Source of the DNA: Magnetospira sp. QH-2
GTDB taxonomy: Bacteria; Pseudomonadota; Alphaproteobacteria; Rhodospirillales; Magnetospiraceae
Direction of reading: 5' to 3'
DNA length: 64,000 nucleotides
Assembly: GCF_000968135.1 (NCBI RefSeq)
Contig: NZ_FO538765.1
Location: 1,069,819-1,133,818 of the forward strand
The notes beneath the pieces were generated by a model. The model was given only the letters and a program-made list of their open reading frames with translations. It was not told the DNA's origin and did no database searches. This document shows, piece by piece, positions 53,642-62,173 of this stretch; positions within the stretch are counted from its first letter, which is position 1, and every line of letters begins with the position of its first letter. The position numbers and the translations under genes were made by a program.

Positions 53642-55474
53642 TTAGGCCCGAATGTCCAGCTTGCCCTGGGCCGCGAGGCGCGCGGCGGGGCTGCTGTCTG
53701 GATCGGTAAGGGCGGCCATGACCTCTTCAAGTTCAGGGTCGTCCAACAAAGTTTCATCATCGACGGGCAAGTCATTTGCGTCCTTGCGTCCGCCTTCTTC
53801 GGCCTGCTGCTGTTCATCGCGTAGGCTGAAATTCATCGAGCCGGAGTCCGTATCGAGACCGGCATCCTGCAACGCCTTTTCAAGGCTGCGGGAGTCGTTG
53901 CGCAGCATGTCCAGGGTTTCCGGGCGGTCTGCAATCACGGTGACCTGCACCCGGCCATCGGACATTTCCAACCGCACATCGACGCGGCCCAGGTCGGCCG
54001 GGTTGAGGCGGATGGAGATCTTGTCCATGCCCTCGGCAACGGCCTTGCTGATCTGTACCGACACCTGCTCGGCGACCGGGGTTTGTGGGGCCGGACGGGC
54101 CGTTTGGGCAGCGGCCTTGGCTTGTGCCGTCTGTTGGGTCTGTTGAGTCTGTTGGGTGGCGACGGTCTGGGTATTGTTGCTCTCGCCACCGGCGGTGGTG
54201 GTGGTCTGCTGTGTGGTGGCCGCCTGTTGTGTGGTGGTGGCAGCGCCCCGGGCCTCGGAGACCGCATTGTTCATCGCCTGGCCTTGATTGCCTTGGGCAT
54301 TCTGGGCCTGGGCGTTGGTCTGGGTCTGGCTTGCGGCTTGGGCGTTGGCCTGCATCATGGCCTGGTTGGCGTTGTTCTGGCTGTTGCCGGTCCCGCTTTG
54401 GCTGTTCTGGCCGGAAGAGGCGACAGGATTGCCGGAAGCCCGGCCTTCATCGCTCAGGGCGGCCAAGGTGGCGCCGGACAGACGCGGCTGGCCGGATCCG
54501 GCTTCGGAGTCTTGGGTCACGGATACATTGACCTGGACCTGACGACCGGGGTCGACCCGGCGGGACAAATCGGCGGCCTGCTGATTTTGCAGGTTTGATT
54601 GTCCATTGTTCTGTTGCGCCTGGGTCTGGGCATTGGATGCCGTCTTGGCGGTATTTTGCTGGGATTCGCCGGTGTTGGCTTGGGCCTGGGTGTTGGCCTG
54701 CTGTTGGCCACGACCCTGACGGAGGGCGCTGTCCGGCGTGGCATCGGCCACCTGAACCTGTTCCACGCCCGCCTTTTGGGTGGTCTGGGCCTGGGCGTTT
54801 TGCTGACCATTACGGGCGGCGGCGGCCAGATCGGTCACGGCACCGTTCATGGCTTCATGACTGGCCAGAGCGGCCTGCTGGGCGTCGGGAGCAAGATTTT
54901 GTCCTTGCTGTCCGTTGTCATCGCCATCGGCGGCAGCCTGTTGGCCGGTATTGGCGTCATCGGATTGGCTCTCGGCATTCTGGTTTGCCGTGCCGTCGTC
55001 GGGGTTCTGATCTTGGTCCGTATCCCGGTCGGCCCGCTGCTCATTGCCGCCGTCGTCGCGGTCATCGGTCTGGCGCGGGGCTTCATCGCCGTCGTCGCGG
55101 GCCGCGCGGCTATCATCGTCGCGATGGTCGCCGGAGCGGTCCCGGGCCTCGACCCGGTCGCCATCGTCGCGGTCGTCGCGCCGGTCGCCGTCGGCTGCGG
55201 AAGGACGGTCCCGTTCGACCGGAGCGGCTTCTTGACGATCACTGTCGTCGCGCGGCTCGTGGTCGGAGGGGCGGGGACGATCCGTGGTCAGTATGTCCTT
55301 GTGGCTGGAGAGACTGGTGCTCGAGGTTCCGAGGGTAGAGGTCACATCGGCGACCAGCATTGAAAATGCCTGGGCCGTGGCGGAGGCACCGGCCTGACCG
55401 GCGTTTCTTGCTGCCGCAGCGGTACCTTGCAGGACGGGGTCGACGGGCTTGTTGTCGAGGCTCGTAACGGGCAT
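53642..55474 (-). CDS. fliK: Flagellar hook-length control protein FliK
   Basis: 610 aa. The C-terminal Flg_hook domain is clear: ISIRLNPADLGRVDVRLEMS, GRVQVTVIADRPETLDMLR and SLEKALQDAGLD, near residues 460-545. The N-terminal and central ruler region is low complexity: an Asp/Arg-dense stretch (about 65-165) followed by Gln/Asn/Ala/Thr-rich sequence (about 165-450). First gene after a perfect sigma-54 promoter match, with flgD and flgE behind it. FliK measures hook length and switches FlhB substrate choice; the long disordered ruler fits the very long FlgE subunits. Confidence 0.9.
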   Translation of the reverse strand: MPVTSLDNKPVDPVLQGTAAAARNAGQAGASATAQAFSMLVADVTSTLGTSSTSLSSHKDILTTDRPRPSDHEPRDDSDRQEAAPVERDRPSAADGDRRDDRDDGDRVEARDRSGDHRDDDSRAARDDGDEAPRQTDDRDDGGNEQRADRDTDQDQNPDDGTANQNAESQSDDANTGQQAAADGDDNGQQGQNLAPDAQQAALASHEAMNGAVTDLAAAARNGQQNAQAQTTQKAGVEQVQVADATPDSALRQGRGQQQANTQAQANTGESQQNTAKTASNAQTQAQQNNGQSNLQNQQAADLSRRVDPGRQVQVNVSVTQDSEAGSGQPRLSGATLAALSDEGRASGNPVASSGQNSQSGTGNSQNNANQAMMQANAQAASQTQTNAQAQNAQGNQGQAMNNAVSEARGAATTTQQAATTQQTTTTAGGESNNTQTVATQQTQQTQQTAQAKAAAQTARPAPQTPVAEQVSVQISKAVAEGMDKISIRLNPADLGRVDVRLEMSDGRVQVTVIADRPETLDMLRNDSRSLEKALQDAGLDTDSGSMNFSLRDEQQQAEEGGRKDANDLPVDDETLLDDPELEEVMAALTDPDSSPAARLAAQGKLDIRA

Positions 55475-55513
55475 GGCTCACCTTCCACTTAGAAATAAAT
55501 CCGCCTCAACCGG

Positions 55514-55530
55514 AGCAATCGCCGTGCCAA
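55514..55530 (-). promoter_or_regulatory. Sigma-54 promoter of the fliK-flgD-flgE operon
   Basis: On the minus strand the sequence is TTGGCACGGCGATTGCT, an exact match to the -24/-12 consensus TTGGCACG-N4-TTGCT. It lies 40 nt upstream of the fliK start, leaving a leader of about 25-30 nt. A FlbD-like sigma-54 activator is encoded 10 kb away in the same window. Confidence 0.88.
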
Positions 55531-55735
55531 TATATTAAGTGACTGAAAATAAAAGAGTAATTATGGTGGGGTGTCTCCGCGACCCGGCAAGCTCCGGGTC
55601 AGAGCGGTAAAGGATGCCTGGAATGGGGAAAAATATGCCGATCAAGGAAGGCATCGACCGGGTGCCGCCAGCACGATCACGGATCGATCGCGCGGTCTCT
55701 GTCAATGACAGGGATGGCTCGATGAGGGGGCATCC

Positions 55736-56764
55736 CTATGGGAGTTCCTCGAACTTCCGCTGCTTGATCATCGACATGCAATGCGCTTCGTAGAGTTTCC
55801 GCGGTACGCGCAAACCATTGATCCTTGGAATCAAAGGAGACAGGAGTTCATCGAGATCTATCCCGGCTTCATCGGTCAACCGGGCTTTGTACTTGTCGGC
55901 CAATTCAACGGCGCAATCAGCCAGACCGCACATGTCGAAAAGGGCCAACAATTTATAGATCCTTTGTAGATTGACCTGGAATTCCGGCCAATTGGCTTCA
56001 AATTTGGGCGCGGCCATATCACGCAGGTATAAAGCCTCGGCCCAAAGAACCTGGCCTCGATAGGTTTGTCCGGGGATGGGAAGCACGAACTTCTGAGGGA
56101 GACTGGCACGACTGTAGCGCCAGGGATCCATATCAAACAAAGCGAACCCGTTTTCTCTCAAAAACCGATCGATGTTGGAGAAGATATTGGCATTGTCGTC
56201 AACAGGGCCATGAAACTGGGCTTCAATTTGGATACCAAGGATGCTCTGAGAGGCTAGAAGGTCTTTCATTCCCATAAGCACTTCATAGTCTCCCCCATCC
56301 GTGTCGATCTTGACGAAATCGACTTGGGAAAGGTTATGGGCCCGCGCATAGTCATCAAGCGTGATGCGTTGGTCCTCCTGGACATATTGCTCCGCCGCGC
56401 CACCTTTTCCCTCTTCCCGCAAGAAACGGGTCGCCCAAGAGGCGGAAGTGCGGCTGAAGCTATCCGTGCTTTTATATCCGTTGGCCGTGCGGCGTTCCGC
56501 GGGCACTTCTTGTCTGAACGCCGGACAGCCAACGAAATTGGCGCTGTAAACATGATTGGGCCGCTTAAGCTGATTCAGCCGGTCAATTTCGGAAATCTTG
56601 GGATCGAAACCATGAACGTGAAGGCGAGACCCAAAGCAATTCCATTCCTTGTCGATACCGCCGGAAACACCCACATCAAAAAGCACGAAAGGTTCAGTGA
56701 GAAGGCCACTGGCGATGATGTGGTTTGGAATGTGGGGTTGCGTGTTCCAGTGAGTCATAGGCAT
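55736..56764 (-). CDS. FkbM-family methyltransferase
   Basis: 342 aa. FkbM fold: FVLFDVGVSGGIDKEW (SAM-binding glycine region), VHGFDPKISEI (acidic loop), and the diagnostic ITLDDYARAHNLSQVDFVKIDTDGGDYEVLMG, written here as landmarks ITLDDYARAH and VDFVKIDTDGGDYEVL. FkbM enzymes O-methylate sugars or polyketides and are common in surface-polysaccharide and flagellin-glycan clusters. A C-terminal helical domain of about 110 aa follows. It is divergent from the radical SAM gene across 185 nt of AT-rich DNA. Confidence 0.87.
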   Translation of the reverse strand: MPMTHWNTQPHIPNHIIASGLLTEPFVLFDVGVSGGIDKEWNCFGSRLHVHGFDPKISEIDRLNQLKRPNHVYSANFVGCPAFRQEVPAERRTANGYKSTDSFSRTSASWATRFLREEGKGGAAEQYVQEDQRITLDDYARAHNLSQVDFVKIDTDGGDYEVLMGMKDLLASQSILGIQIEAQFHGPVDDNANIFSNIDRFLRENGFALFDMDPWRYSRASLPQKFVLPIPGQTYRGQVLWAEALYLRDMAAPKFEANWPEFQVNLQRIYKLLALFDMCGLADCAVELADKYKARLTDEAGIDLDELLSPLIPRINGLRVPRKLYEAHCMSMIKQRKFEELP

Positions 56765-56949
56765 GGTAAAAACCCCGGTGTCGGTAAGCTTGATGGTGTC
56801 TGATGGCGCGGTTATGATGGGACGAAAGCATATAAGTATTGAGTTTTTATTAATAGTTTATTGTTATGGCGTGTGAACTTGAAATTTATTTATTTCTATA
56901 TGATCATATTTGTTTATTTGTTTGATTGCCATTGTGAGAGTGCTTTTGG

Positions 56950-58509
56950 ATGAGCAGATTTCGTTGTTCCGCCCCGTGGTATGAGCTGAATATCCAGGCC
57001 CCGGAGAACAGGGTATCCGCCTGCTGCTACTACTATGGCAAGATGCCGGCTTGGCAGGAGTTTTCAGGCGATATGTCTGCTGTTCCGCGTTTGTGGAATC
57101 ATTCAGATATCCAACACATTCGGGAGATCCAGACGGGGCAGACCTATGGCCGATCTGGTTGCGATGACTGCGCCTATCAATCATCGGGCCCCTATCAAGG
57201 AAAACCCTATTTCACGTTTAGCTCGGCTGTGGAACTTTCGGAAAAGCAGACCTGGAATCTTGAACTGGCAAAGGAGGAATTCGAAAAAGGCATCGTAAAG
57301 GTGCGTTCGCTCCCCCTGCGTTATTTCATATTCTTCGGATACAACTGCAATCTGGAATGCAAGATGTGTATTCAGGTTCCAAAGCGAAAGCTTCTAGACG
57401 AGGAAATAGAAACCCAGCTGTTCAGCCATTGGAAAGCATGGTTTCCCTTCGCCCTTACGGTCGATTGCATAGGTGGAGAGCCTTTTTCGATCCCCTCGGC
57501 GATTCAGTTCATGCGGGAATTTGTCGAGGATCCGGAACTGGATATGGTCCGATTGGGTATCTTCACCAACGGCATCATGGTCGACAAGCATCTGGACTGG
57601 TTGCGAAAAAAGGAACGGGTTTCGTTCAAGGTCAGTCTCGATTCCGTTGGCGACAGCTACGAGGCCATCCGGTTTCGGGGCGATTGGGAGCGGGTCAGCG
57701 AGAATCTGGTGACCATCCGCAAATTGATTGACGATGAAAAGCCCCAATGGGGCGTGTCCACCAATGCCTTGATGATGCTGTCCGGTATCGAAAGCCTGCC
57801 AGAGTTTGCGGCCTTCCATGTGCAGCATCGGATCCGAACCTCTTTCTACAGCTTGAGCTATGAAAGAGGAAACGAAGAGATCCTCTATAGCGAGGATATC
57901 GTGCAGTTTCCGTATCTCACCGATCGTGTCCCCCTTTGGCGGGAACGGTTCGATGAAGCAATCGAGATTTTTGCCTCTGGAGACTATTCCAGCGAGGCGG
58001 AAGGCTTGCGGGTTTATCGGGACATGATCGTCGAGGCCCGATCGCAGGTGGGCGACGTTCACAAGCCGACACGGACTGCGGCCTCCCATGACCGGGACGG
58101 AATCCGAGACCGAATCACGGCCTATCGGACCATTCGTCCCGAGGATTTGGTGGTTTCCGAAAAAGGATTCGGTTTTGATGCCCCCGACAATGATTCGGGG
58201 GTCCTTCTTGAATTGGATACGGCGGAGCTGGACCCGATGAACGGGTTTCTGACGATCCGCATGACCTGGCAAGGGGCCATAATACCCAAGCATGTGATCC
58301 GCTGTCAGCCGGTGGTGCATGAGGCGCCAGGGTATGACTTCTTAGGACTTGAAAAGCGCCAAGAGGGCGACACCATCATCAAGGATGTTTATCTGCGGGC
58401 CAGCGGCGGGGAGGATACGGCAGCCCAATCGTTGCAGTTCCGCATTACGTCCGTTCGGCCAGATGAGTTCAGTCTGCTTCCTGACCGCCTGGATATCCTG
58501 GTCGCTTAA
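56950..58509 (+). CDS. Radical SAM protein with N-terminal SPASM/twitch-like Cys region
   Basis: 519 aa. Radical SAM motif CxxxCxxC is Cys133-Cys137-Cys140 (CNLECKMC), followed by IGGEPFSIPSAIQFM and a beta/alpha barrel. Ahead of it, Cys6 (FRCSAPWYELN), Cys25/26 (ACCYYY) and Cys71/Cys74 (CDDC) resemble the auxiliary Fe-S cluster ligands of twitch/SPASM domains, here placed N-terminally. The C-terminal ~130 residues are beta-rich (GVLLELDTAELDPMNGFLTIRM) and resemble a sugar-binding or accessory domain. The substrate is unknown; context suggests sugar, lipid or peptide modification. Confidence 0.85.
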   Translation: MSRFRCSAPWYELNIQAPENRVSACCYYYGKMPAWQEFSGDMSAVPRLWNHSDIQHIREIQTGQTYGRSGCDDCAYQSSGPYQGKPYFTFSSAVELSEKQTWNLELAKEEFEKGIVKVRSLPLRYFIFFGYNCNLECKMCIQVPKRKLLDEEIETQLFSHWKAWFPFALTVDCIGGEPFSIPSAIQFMREFVEDPELDMVRLGIFTNGIMVDKHLDWLRKKERVSFKVSLDSVGDSYEAIRFRGDWERVSENLVTIRKLIDDEKPQWGVSTNALMMLSGIESLPEFAAFHVQHRIRTSFYSLSYERGNEEILYSEDIVQFPYLTDRVPLWRERFDEAIEIFASGDYSSEAEGLRVYRDMIVEARSQVGDVHKPTRTAASHDRDGIRDRITAYRTIRPEDLVVSEKGFGFDAPDNDSGVLLELDTAELDPMNGFLTIRMTWQGAIIPKHVIRCQPVVHEAPGYDFLGLEKRQEGDTIIKDVYLRASGGEDTAAQSLQFRITSVRPDEFSLLPDRLDILVA

Positions 58510-58528
58510 ACGAACAGGCCCGAAAAGG

Positions 58529-59833
58529 TCAGTTAATGGGTGCCGTCATGGCTTTCATGAATTCCGCCGGGCTGTGGTCTCGCTGCCACTGGGGGCCGTA
58601 TTCCCGCGCCTGTCGGCCAAAGGTTTCGTAGTTTTCAACCGCCGATACAATGCCGTCGTAGAGGCTGTCCACCGTCGGGATCTCCATGATCGCCGTTTCG
58701 CCTTTCAGGGATTGTATTTCGCGCAGCATATAGCTTGATTTCGGCACGACCAGAACCTTGCCCATGGCCAAGCATTCAAAAAACAGGCCCGATCCCGAGT
58801 AGATATAGCGTCCCAGATAGGGCAGGAGGTGGATATGGGCGGCATCAAGTTGGTTATAGAATTCTTGGATCTGGAGCTCACCGGTCAGCAGGGTCACACC
58901 CTCGCGATTGCGCAGCGCATTGACCTCTTCACGGATGGTCGGTGCCCGGAATTCCCAGGTGTTTACGTGCTGCAAATTCGCTTGAAAGGTAAACCGGACC
59001 CGCCCCGGCATCTCCTTGAGCGCCCGTTCGATGACACCGGGGATCAGATGCGTGCCTCTTTCGTATCGGCTATGGCCGAAATAGCCGATATTCAACGGGC
59101 CGTCGGGAACTTGGAAGTCCCCTTTGGGCAAAAGATCATTGATCAGACTTTCCGGCTTGAAATGGGCGGACACACCCACGGGGACCCGCTTGCCCGATAG
59201 GGAATGCATGTGATCGGCTATTTCCGGGGTTTCGGCGGTCACCACCAATCGGTCCGGCGGAACCTGCGCCATGTTGTTGAGCATGACTTGGTAGGCGGAG
59301 GCCTTCCAGTTCATTTTCATGGTTGAAAACGTGATGTAGTCCGTTGCCATGAACAAGACCGCGACCCGGATCGGAATATGCGGCACGACCCGCTGAATCC
59401 AATGTCCCACCGCGTGGCTGATCCGGGCATTGAGCGAGTGAAAGACCACCATGTCGCCATCCTGAACCAGAGGCGTCAAAAGGCTCTCGAAAACTCCCAG
59501 GAAATACTGGTTCATCAAAGCGCAAAAGACACGCTCTTCGTGGTCTTCGGTGGCATTGTCGCCCCCGGTTAGTTGCTTAAGCAATGCTTCCCCGGCACTA
59601 CCAGCGTCTTCGAGAATGGATCGGTATATGTCGCTGGGGGCGTACTGGTTGTATCGAAAGGCCGGTACCGCATTGGTGCGATTTCGCAAACTCGCGTCAA
59701 TCAGGGATGTGCTGGCGATCACGGAGCATTCGATCCCTAGGGGTTCGAACTGCTCGAGGATCGAAACATTGTAGTTGAGATGGTGGCCGGCTCTGCTCAC
59801 CAAAGCGGGATCGACAATGATCAGTCTGGGCAT
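58529..59833 (-). CDS. Glycosyltransferase, GT-B fold (GT4-like)
   Basis: 434 aa from ATG 59833; the frame extends 19 codons further left. N-terminal half: MPRLIIVDPALVSRAGHHLNYN with a Gly-His pair near the acceptor site. C-terminal half: PLNIGYFGHSRYERGTHLIPGVI, HIHLLPYLGRYIYSGSGLFFECLAMGKVLVVP with the donor-binding Glu in an FFECLAMG motif. Soluble. Donor sugar and acceptor unknown. It is convergent with the radical SAM gene and lies in the modification cluster. Confidence 0.82.
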   Translation of the reverse strand: MPRLIIVDPALVSRAGHHLNYNVSILEQFEPLGIECSVIASTSLIDASLRNRTNAVPAFRYNQYAPSDIYRSILEDAGSAGEALLKQLTGGDNATEDHEERVFCALMNQYFLGVFESLLTPLVQDGDMVVFHSLNARISHAVGHWIQRVVPHIPIRVAVLFMATDYITFSTMKMNWKASAYQVMLNNMAQVPPDRLVVTAETPEIADHMHSLSGKRVPVGVSAHFKPESLINDLLPKGDFQVPDGPLNIGYFGHSRYERGTHLIPGVIERALKEMPGRVRFTFQANLQHVNTWEFRAPTIREEVNALRNREGVTLLTGELQIQEFYNQLDAAHIHLLPYLGRYIYSGSGLFFECLAMGKVLVVPKSSYMLREIQSLKGETAIMEIPTVDSLYDGIVSAVENYETFGRQAREYGPQWQRDHSPAEFMKAMTAPIN

Positions 59834-59967
59834 GCTTTGCTCTAAATGGCCTGGGCAAAATCCTTGTGCCACCCTAGTGGAGATATCCATTGGGGTAAAG
59901 CGCCCCGATCAGTTCCGAAGATCACCAACCGGCAGTCTCGTCGTGCGGAGAATGCCAGGTTTGGGGT

Positions 59968-60068
59968 CCTAGATCACGTCGAGTTTGATCGGATTCGATC
60001 AAACATGAAAAACGTGATCGATTCCAATAAGGTCGCGCGTGTCGGGTCCGATTGGACCCGACACGCGC
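59968..60068. repeat. Palindromic repeat family, copy C (two hairpins)
   Basis: Hairpin 1, 59972-60019, is an imperfect form of the 20-bp stem at 16755. After the identical linker ATTCCAATAAGGTC comes hairpin 2: arms GCGCGTGTCGGGTCC (60035-60049) and the exact complement (60054-60068), loop GATT. The right edge runs into the stop codon of the E1 beta gene. Confidence 0.88.
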
Positions 60069-61111
60069 TAGAAAGGCCCTCGGAACTCGGCGATGTCCCA
60101 ATTCTCGGGTTCGCCATCCAACCCCTCGATCGGCACTCCGGCCACCATTTCGTATGCCTTGGCGGCGATGCGGTTGAGGTCCGGATAGAAAGCGTTTTCC
60201 AAGGGTTTGGTGGTTGGGCAGGGAACCGCGGCGGTGGTTAGACGCGCCAGTTGGGGCGGTGTCTCGTACTGAAGACCTTCGGCCACCTGGGCGATGATTT
60301 CCGAAGCGGCACCGCAAAGGGGCCAGGCCACATCCACCACCAGCAGGCGCCCGGTTTTGCGCACTGATCGGAGAATGGTTTCCATATCCAGCGGCGAGAG
60401 GCTCACCGGATCAATCAGTTCCGCTTCGATGCCCTTTTGGGCCAGGATTTGGCGTGCGCGGGCGGCTTCCACCGCCATGTGGCTGATGGCAACGATTGTG
60501 ACGTCCTTGCCTTTGGCCAGAACGCGGGCCTTGCCCATATCTCCGGCAAATGATTCCTCCGGCACAAGGCCTGAATGGTAGTGCAGCATCCGGTGCTCAA
60601 CGAAAATCACCGGGTTGTTGTCTTGAATGGCCGCAATGAGCATGCCCTTGGCATCATGGGGCGTCGTCGGTGCCAGGACTTTCAGGCCGGGCACATGCAT
60701 GAACAGGGAATGCAGTGCCTGCGAGTGTTGGGCTCCCTGACCCCAGCTTCTGCCGATCACGCAGCGGACCACCAGGGGCACCGACACCTCGCCTGCGAAC
60801 ACGTAATGAGTCTTGGCGGCGATATTGACCAGCTGATTCATGCACAGCAGCAGGAAATCCATGCGTTGATGCACATGGACCGGTCGCATCCCAGCCATGG
60901 CGGCGCCGATGGCCACCCCGGTCATGCCGTCTTCAGCCAGCGGGGTGTCAAAACAGCGATCCGCGCCGAAGTCTTTGTGCAGGTCCAAGGTGGTGCCGAA
61001 AATACCCTTGGGGTCATCCACGCCAAGGCCGAGTACAAAAACGTTGGGGTCGGCCTGCATGGCTTGTGCGGTGGCTTCGCGAATGGCTTGGCCATAAGTG
61101 ATTTCGCGCAT
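60068..61111 (-). CDS. 2-oxoacid dehydrogenase-type E1 beta subunit
   Basis: 347 aa transketolase-family beta subunit. ITYGQAIREATAQAMQADPNVFVLG, FDTPLAEDGMTGVAIGAAMAG, QHSQALHSLFMHVPGLKVLAP and AVPCPTTKPLENAFYPD are landmarks of the PDH/AcoB type. With the alpha subunit it forms a thiamine diphosphate enzyme that decarboxylates a 2-oxoacid. No E2 or E3 genes are adjacent, and the pair lies in a glycan-type cluster, so it may make a C2 or C4 precursor for sugar modification rather than acetyl-CoA. Starts 6 nt after the alpha stop. Confidence 0.88.
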   Translation of the reverse strand: MREITYGQAIREATAQAMQADPNVFVLGLGVDDPKGIFGTTLDLHKDFGADRCFDTPLAEDGMTGVAIGAAMAGMRPVHVHQRMDFLLLCMNQLVNIAAKTHYVFAGEVSVPLVVRCVIGRSWGQGAQHSQALHSLFMHVPGLKVLAPTTPHDAKGMLIAAIQDNNPVIFVEHRMLHYHSGLVPEESFAGDMGKARVLAKGKDVTIVAISHMAVEAARARQILAQKGIEAELIDPVSLSPLDMETILRSVRKTGRLLVVDVAWPLCGAASEIIAQVAEGLQYETPPQLARLTTAAVPCPTTKPLENAFYPDLNRIAAKAYEMVAGVPIEGLDGEPENWDIAEFRGPF

Positions 61112-61117
61112 GTCCGG

Positions 61118-62086
61118 TCAGTCCCTGAATAGGTGGTCGGTAAGCTCGGACAGGTCCGCAAAGGGGCTTTGTTCCGCATGATCGATGGCGGCGGCGATTT
61201 CTGAATTGACCCGGCTCTCGATGGCCGACCGGCTGTCGCTCGAAATCATGGCTGCGAGGTGCACCAAGGAGTCCTTGTGCTTCCAGGGCTCAACTTCGGA
61301 TTCACGCCGATACCCGAGGTCAAAATCCTCGCCGGGGCCCACATGATCGCGCCACCGGCTGGTGGCCACATCGACGAAAACCGGTCCGGATTCACCACGA
61401 CGGATCTTGTTCACGGCCTCGGCGATCACGCCGTACAGGTCGAGGATGTCTCCGGAGTCCACCGCGTGGGCGGTCATGCCATAGACGCGGGCCCGTTCGC
61501 ACATATCCACTTTGGCCATCCGCGCTTCGGTGCGGCTGTAGATGGCCAGCCCATTGTTTTCGCATATGAACAGAATGGGGACGCGTTTCAGGGCGGCAAA
61601 ATTCAAGGCTTCGTGAAAGGCACCTTCGTCCGTAGCGCCTTCGCCGAAAAATGAGGCGACGATGGCGGGTTTGTTCTGTTGTTGCAGGGCCCAGGCATAG
61701 CCGACGGCATTGGGTAGGGTGGTGCCGACAATGGCGCTGGTTCCCATCATCCCGACGGACTGATCGATCAGATGCATGGATCCGGCCTTGCCGCGCGCGC
61801 ATCCGTCCCGTTTGCCATAGAGTTCGGCCCACATGGCTTTCAGGTCCCCGCCTTTGGCAATATAGGCGGCGTGACTGCGATAGGTGGCGAAAACCGTGTC
61901 ATCGGGCATCAAGGCCGCGCAGACCGCCGCCGACACGAACTCCTGGCCGATGGAAAGATGGACCGGGCTTTTGATCTTGTCAGTGGGATACAGCCGGATG
62001 ATCTCCTCTTCCACCCGCCGAATACGGAGGCAAGTTTCAAAAAGGGATCGTGTCAGATCTGCGCTGTTTTCGAAGTCGCTGTGCAT
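61118..62086 (-). CDS. 2-oxoacid dehydrogenase-type E1 alpha subunit
   Basis: 322 aa from ATG 62086. The thiamine diphosphate motif GEGATDEG (near residue 148) to NN of CENN, and the E1 alpha signature YRSHAAYIAKGGDLKAMWAELYGKRDG (shown as landmarks YRSHAAYIAKGG and AGSMHLID) are clear. A TTG 48 nt further upstream extends the frame without similarity. Divergent from the epimerase gene with 87 nt between starts. Function as for the beta subunit. Pathway uncertain. Confidence 0.88.
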   Translation of the reverse strand: MHSDFENSADLTRSLFETCLRIRRVEEEIIRLYPTDKIKSPVHLSIGQEFVSAAVCAALMPDDTVFATYRSHAAYIAKGGDLKAMWAELYGKRDGCARGKAGSMHLIDQSVGMMGTSAIVGTTLPNAVGYAWALQQQNKPAIVASFFGEGATDEGAFHEALNFAALKRVPILFICENNGLAIYSRTEARMAKVDMCERARVYGMTAHAVDSGDILDLYGVIAEAVNKIRRGESGPVFVDVATSRWRDHVGPGEDFDLGYRRESEVEPWKHKDSLVHLAAMISSDSRSAIESRVNSEIAAAIDHAEQSPFADLSELTDHLFRD

Positions 62087-62173
62087 GCGCAAGTTTTCCA
62101 CGACAAAGGTCAAGGAACGGTTACCGCCGCCCAAAGGGCCATGCTACCGTGTGGGCGGGAGGAAAGGATCGGT

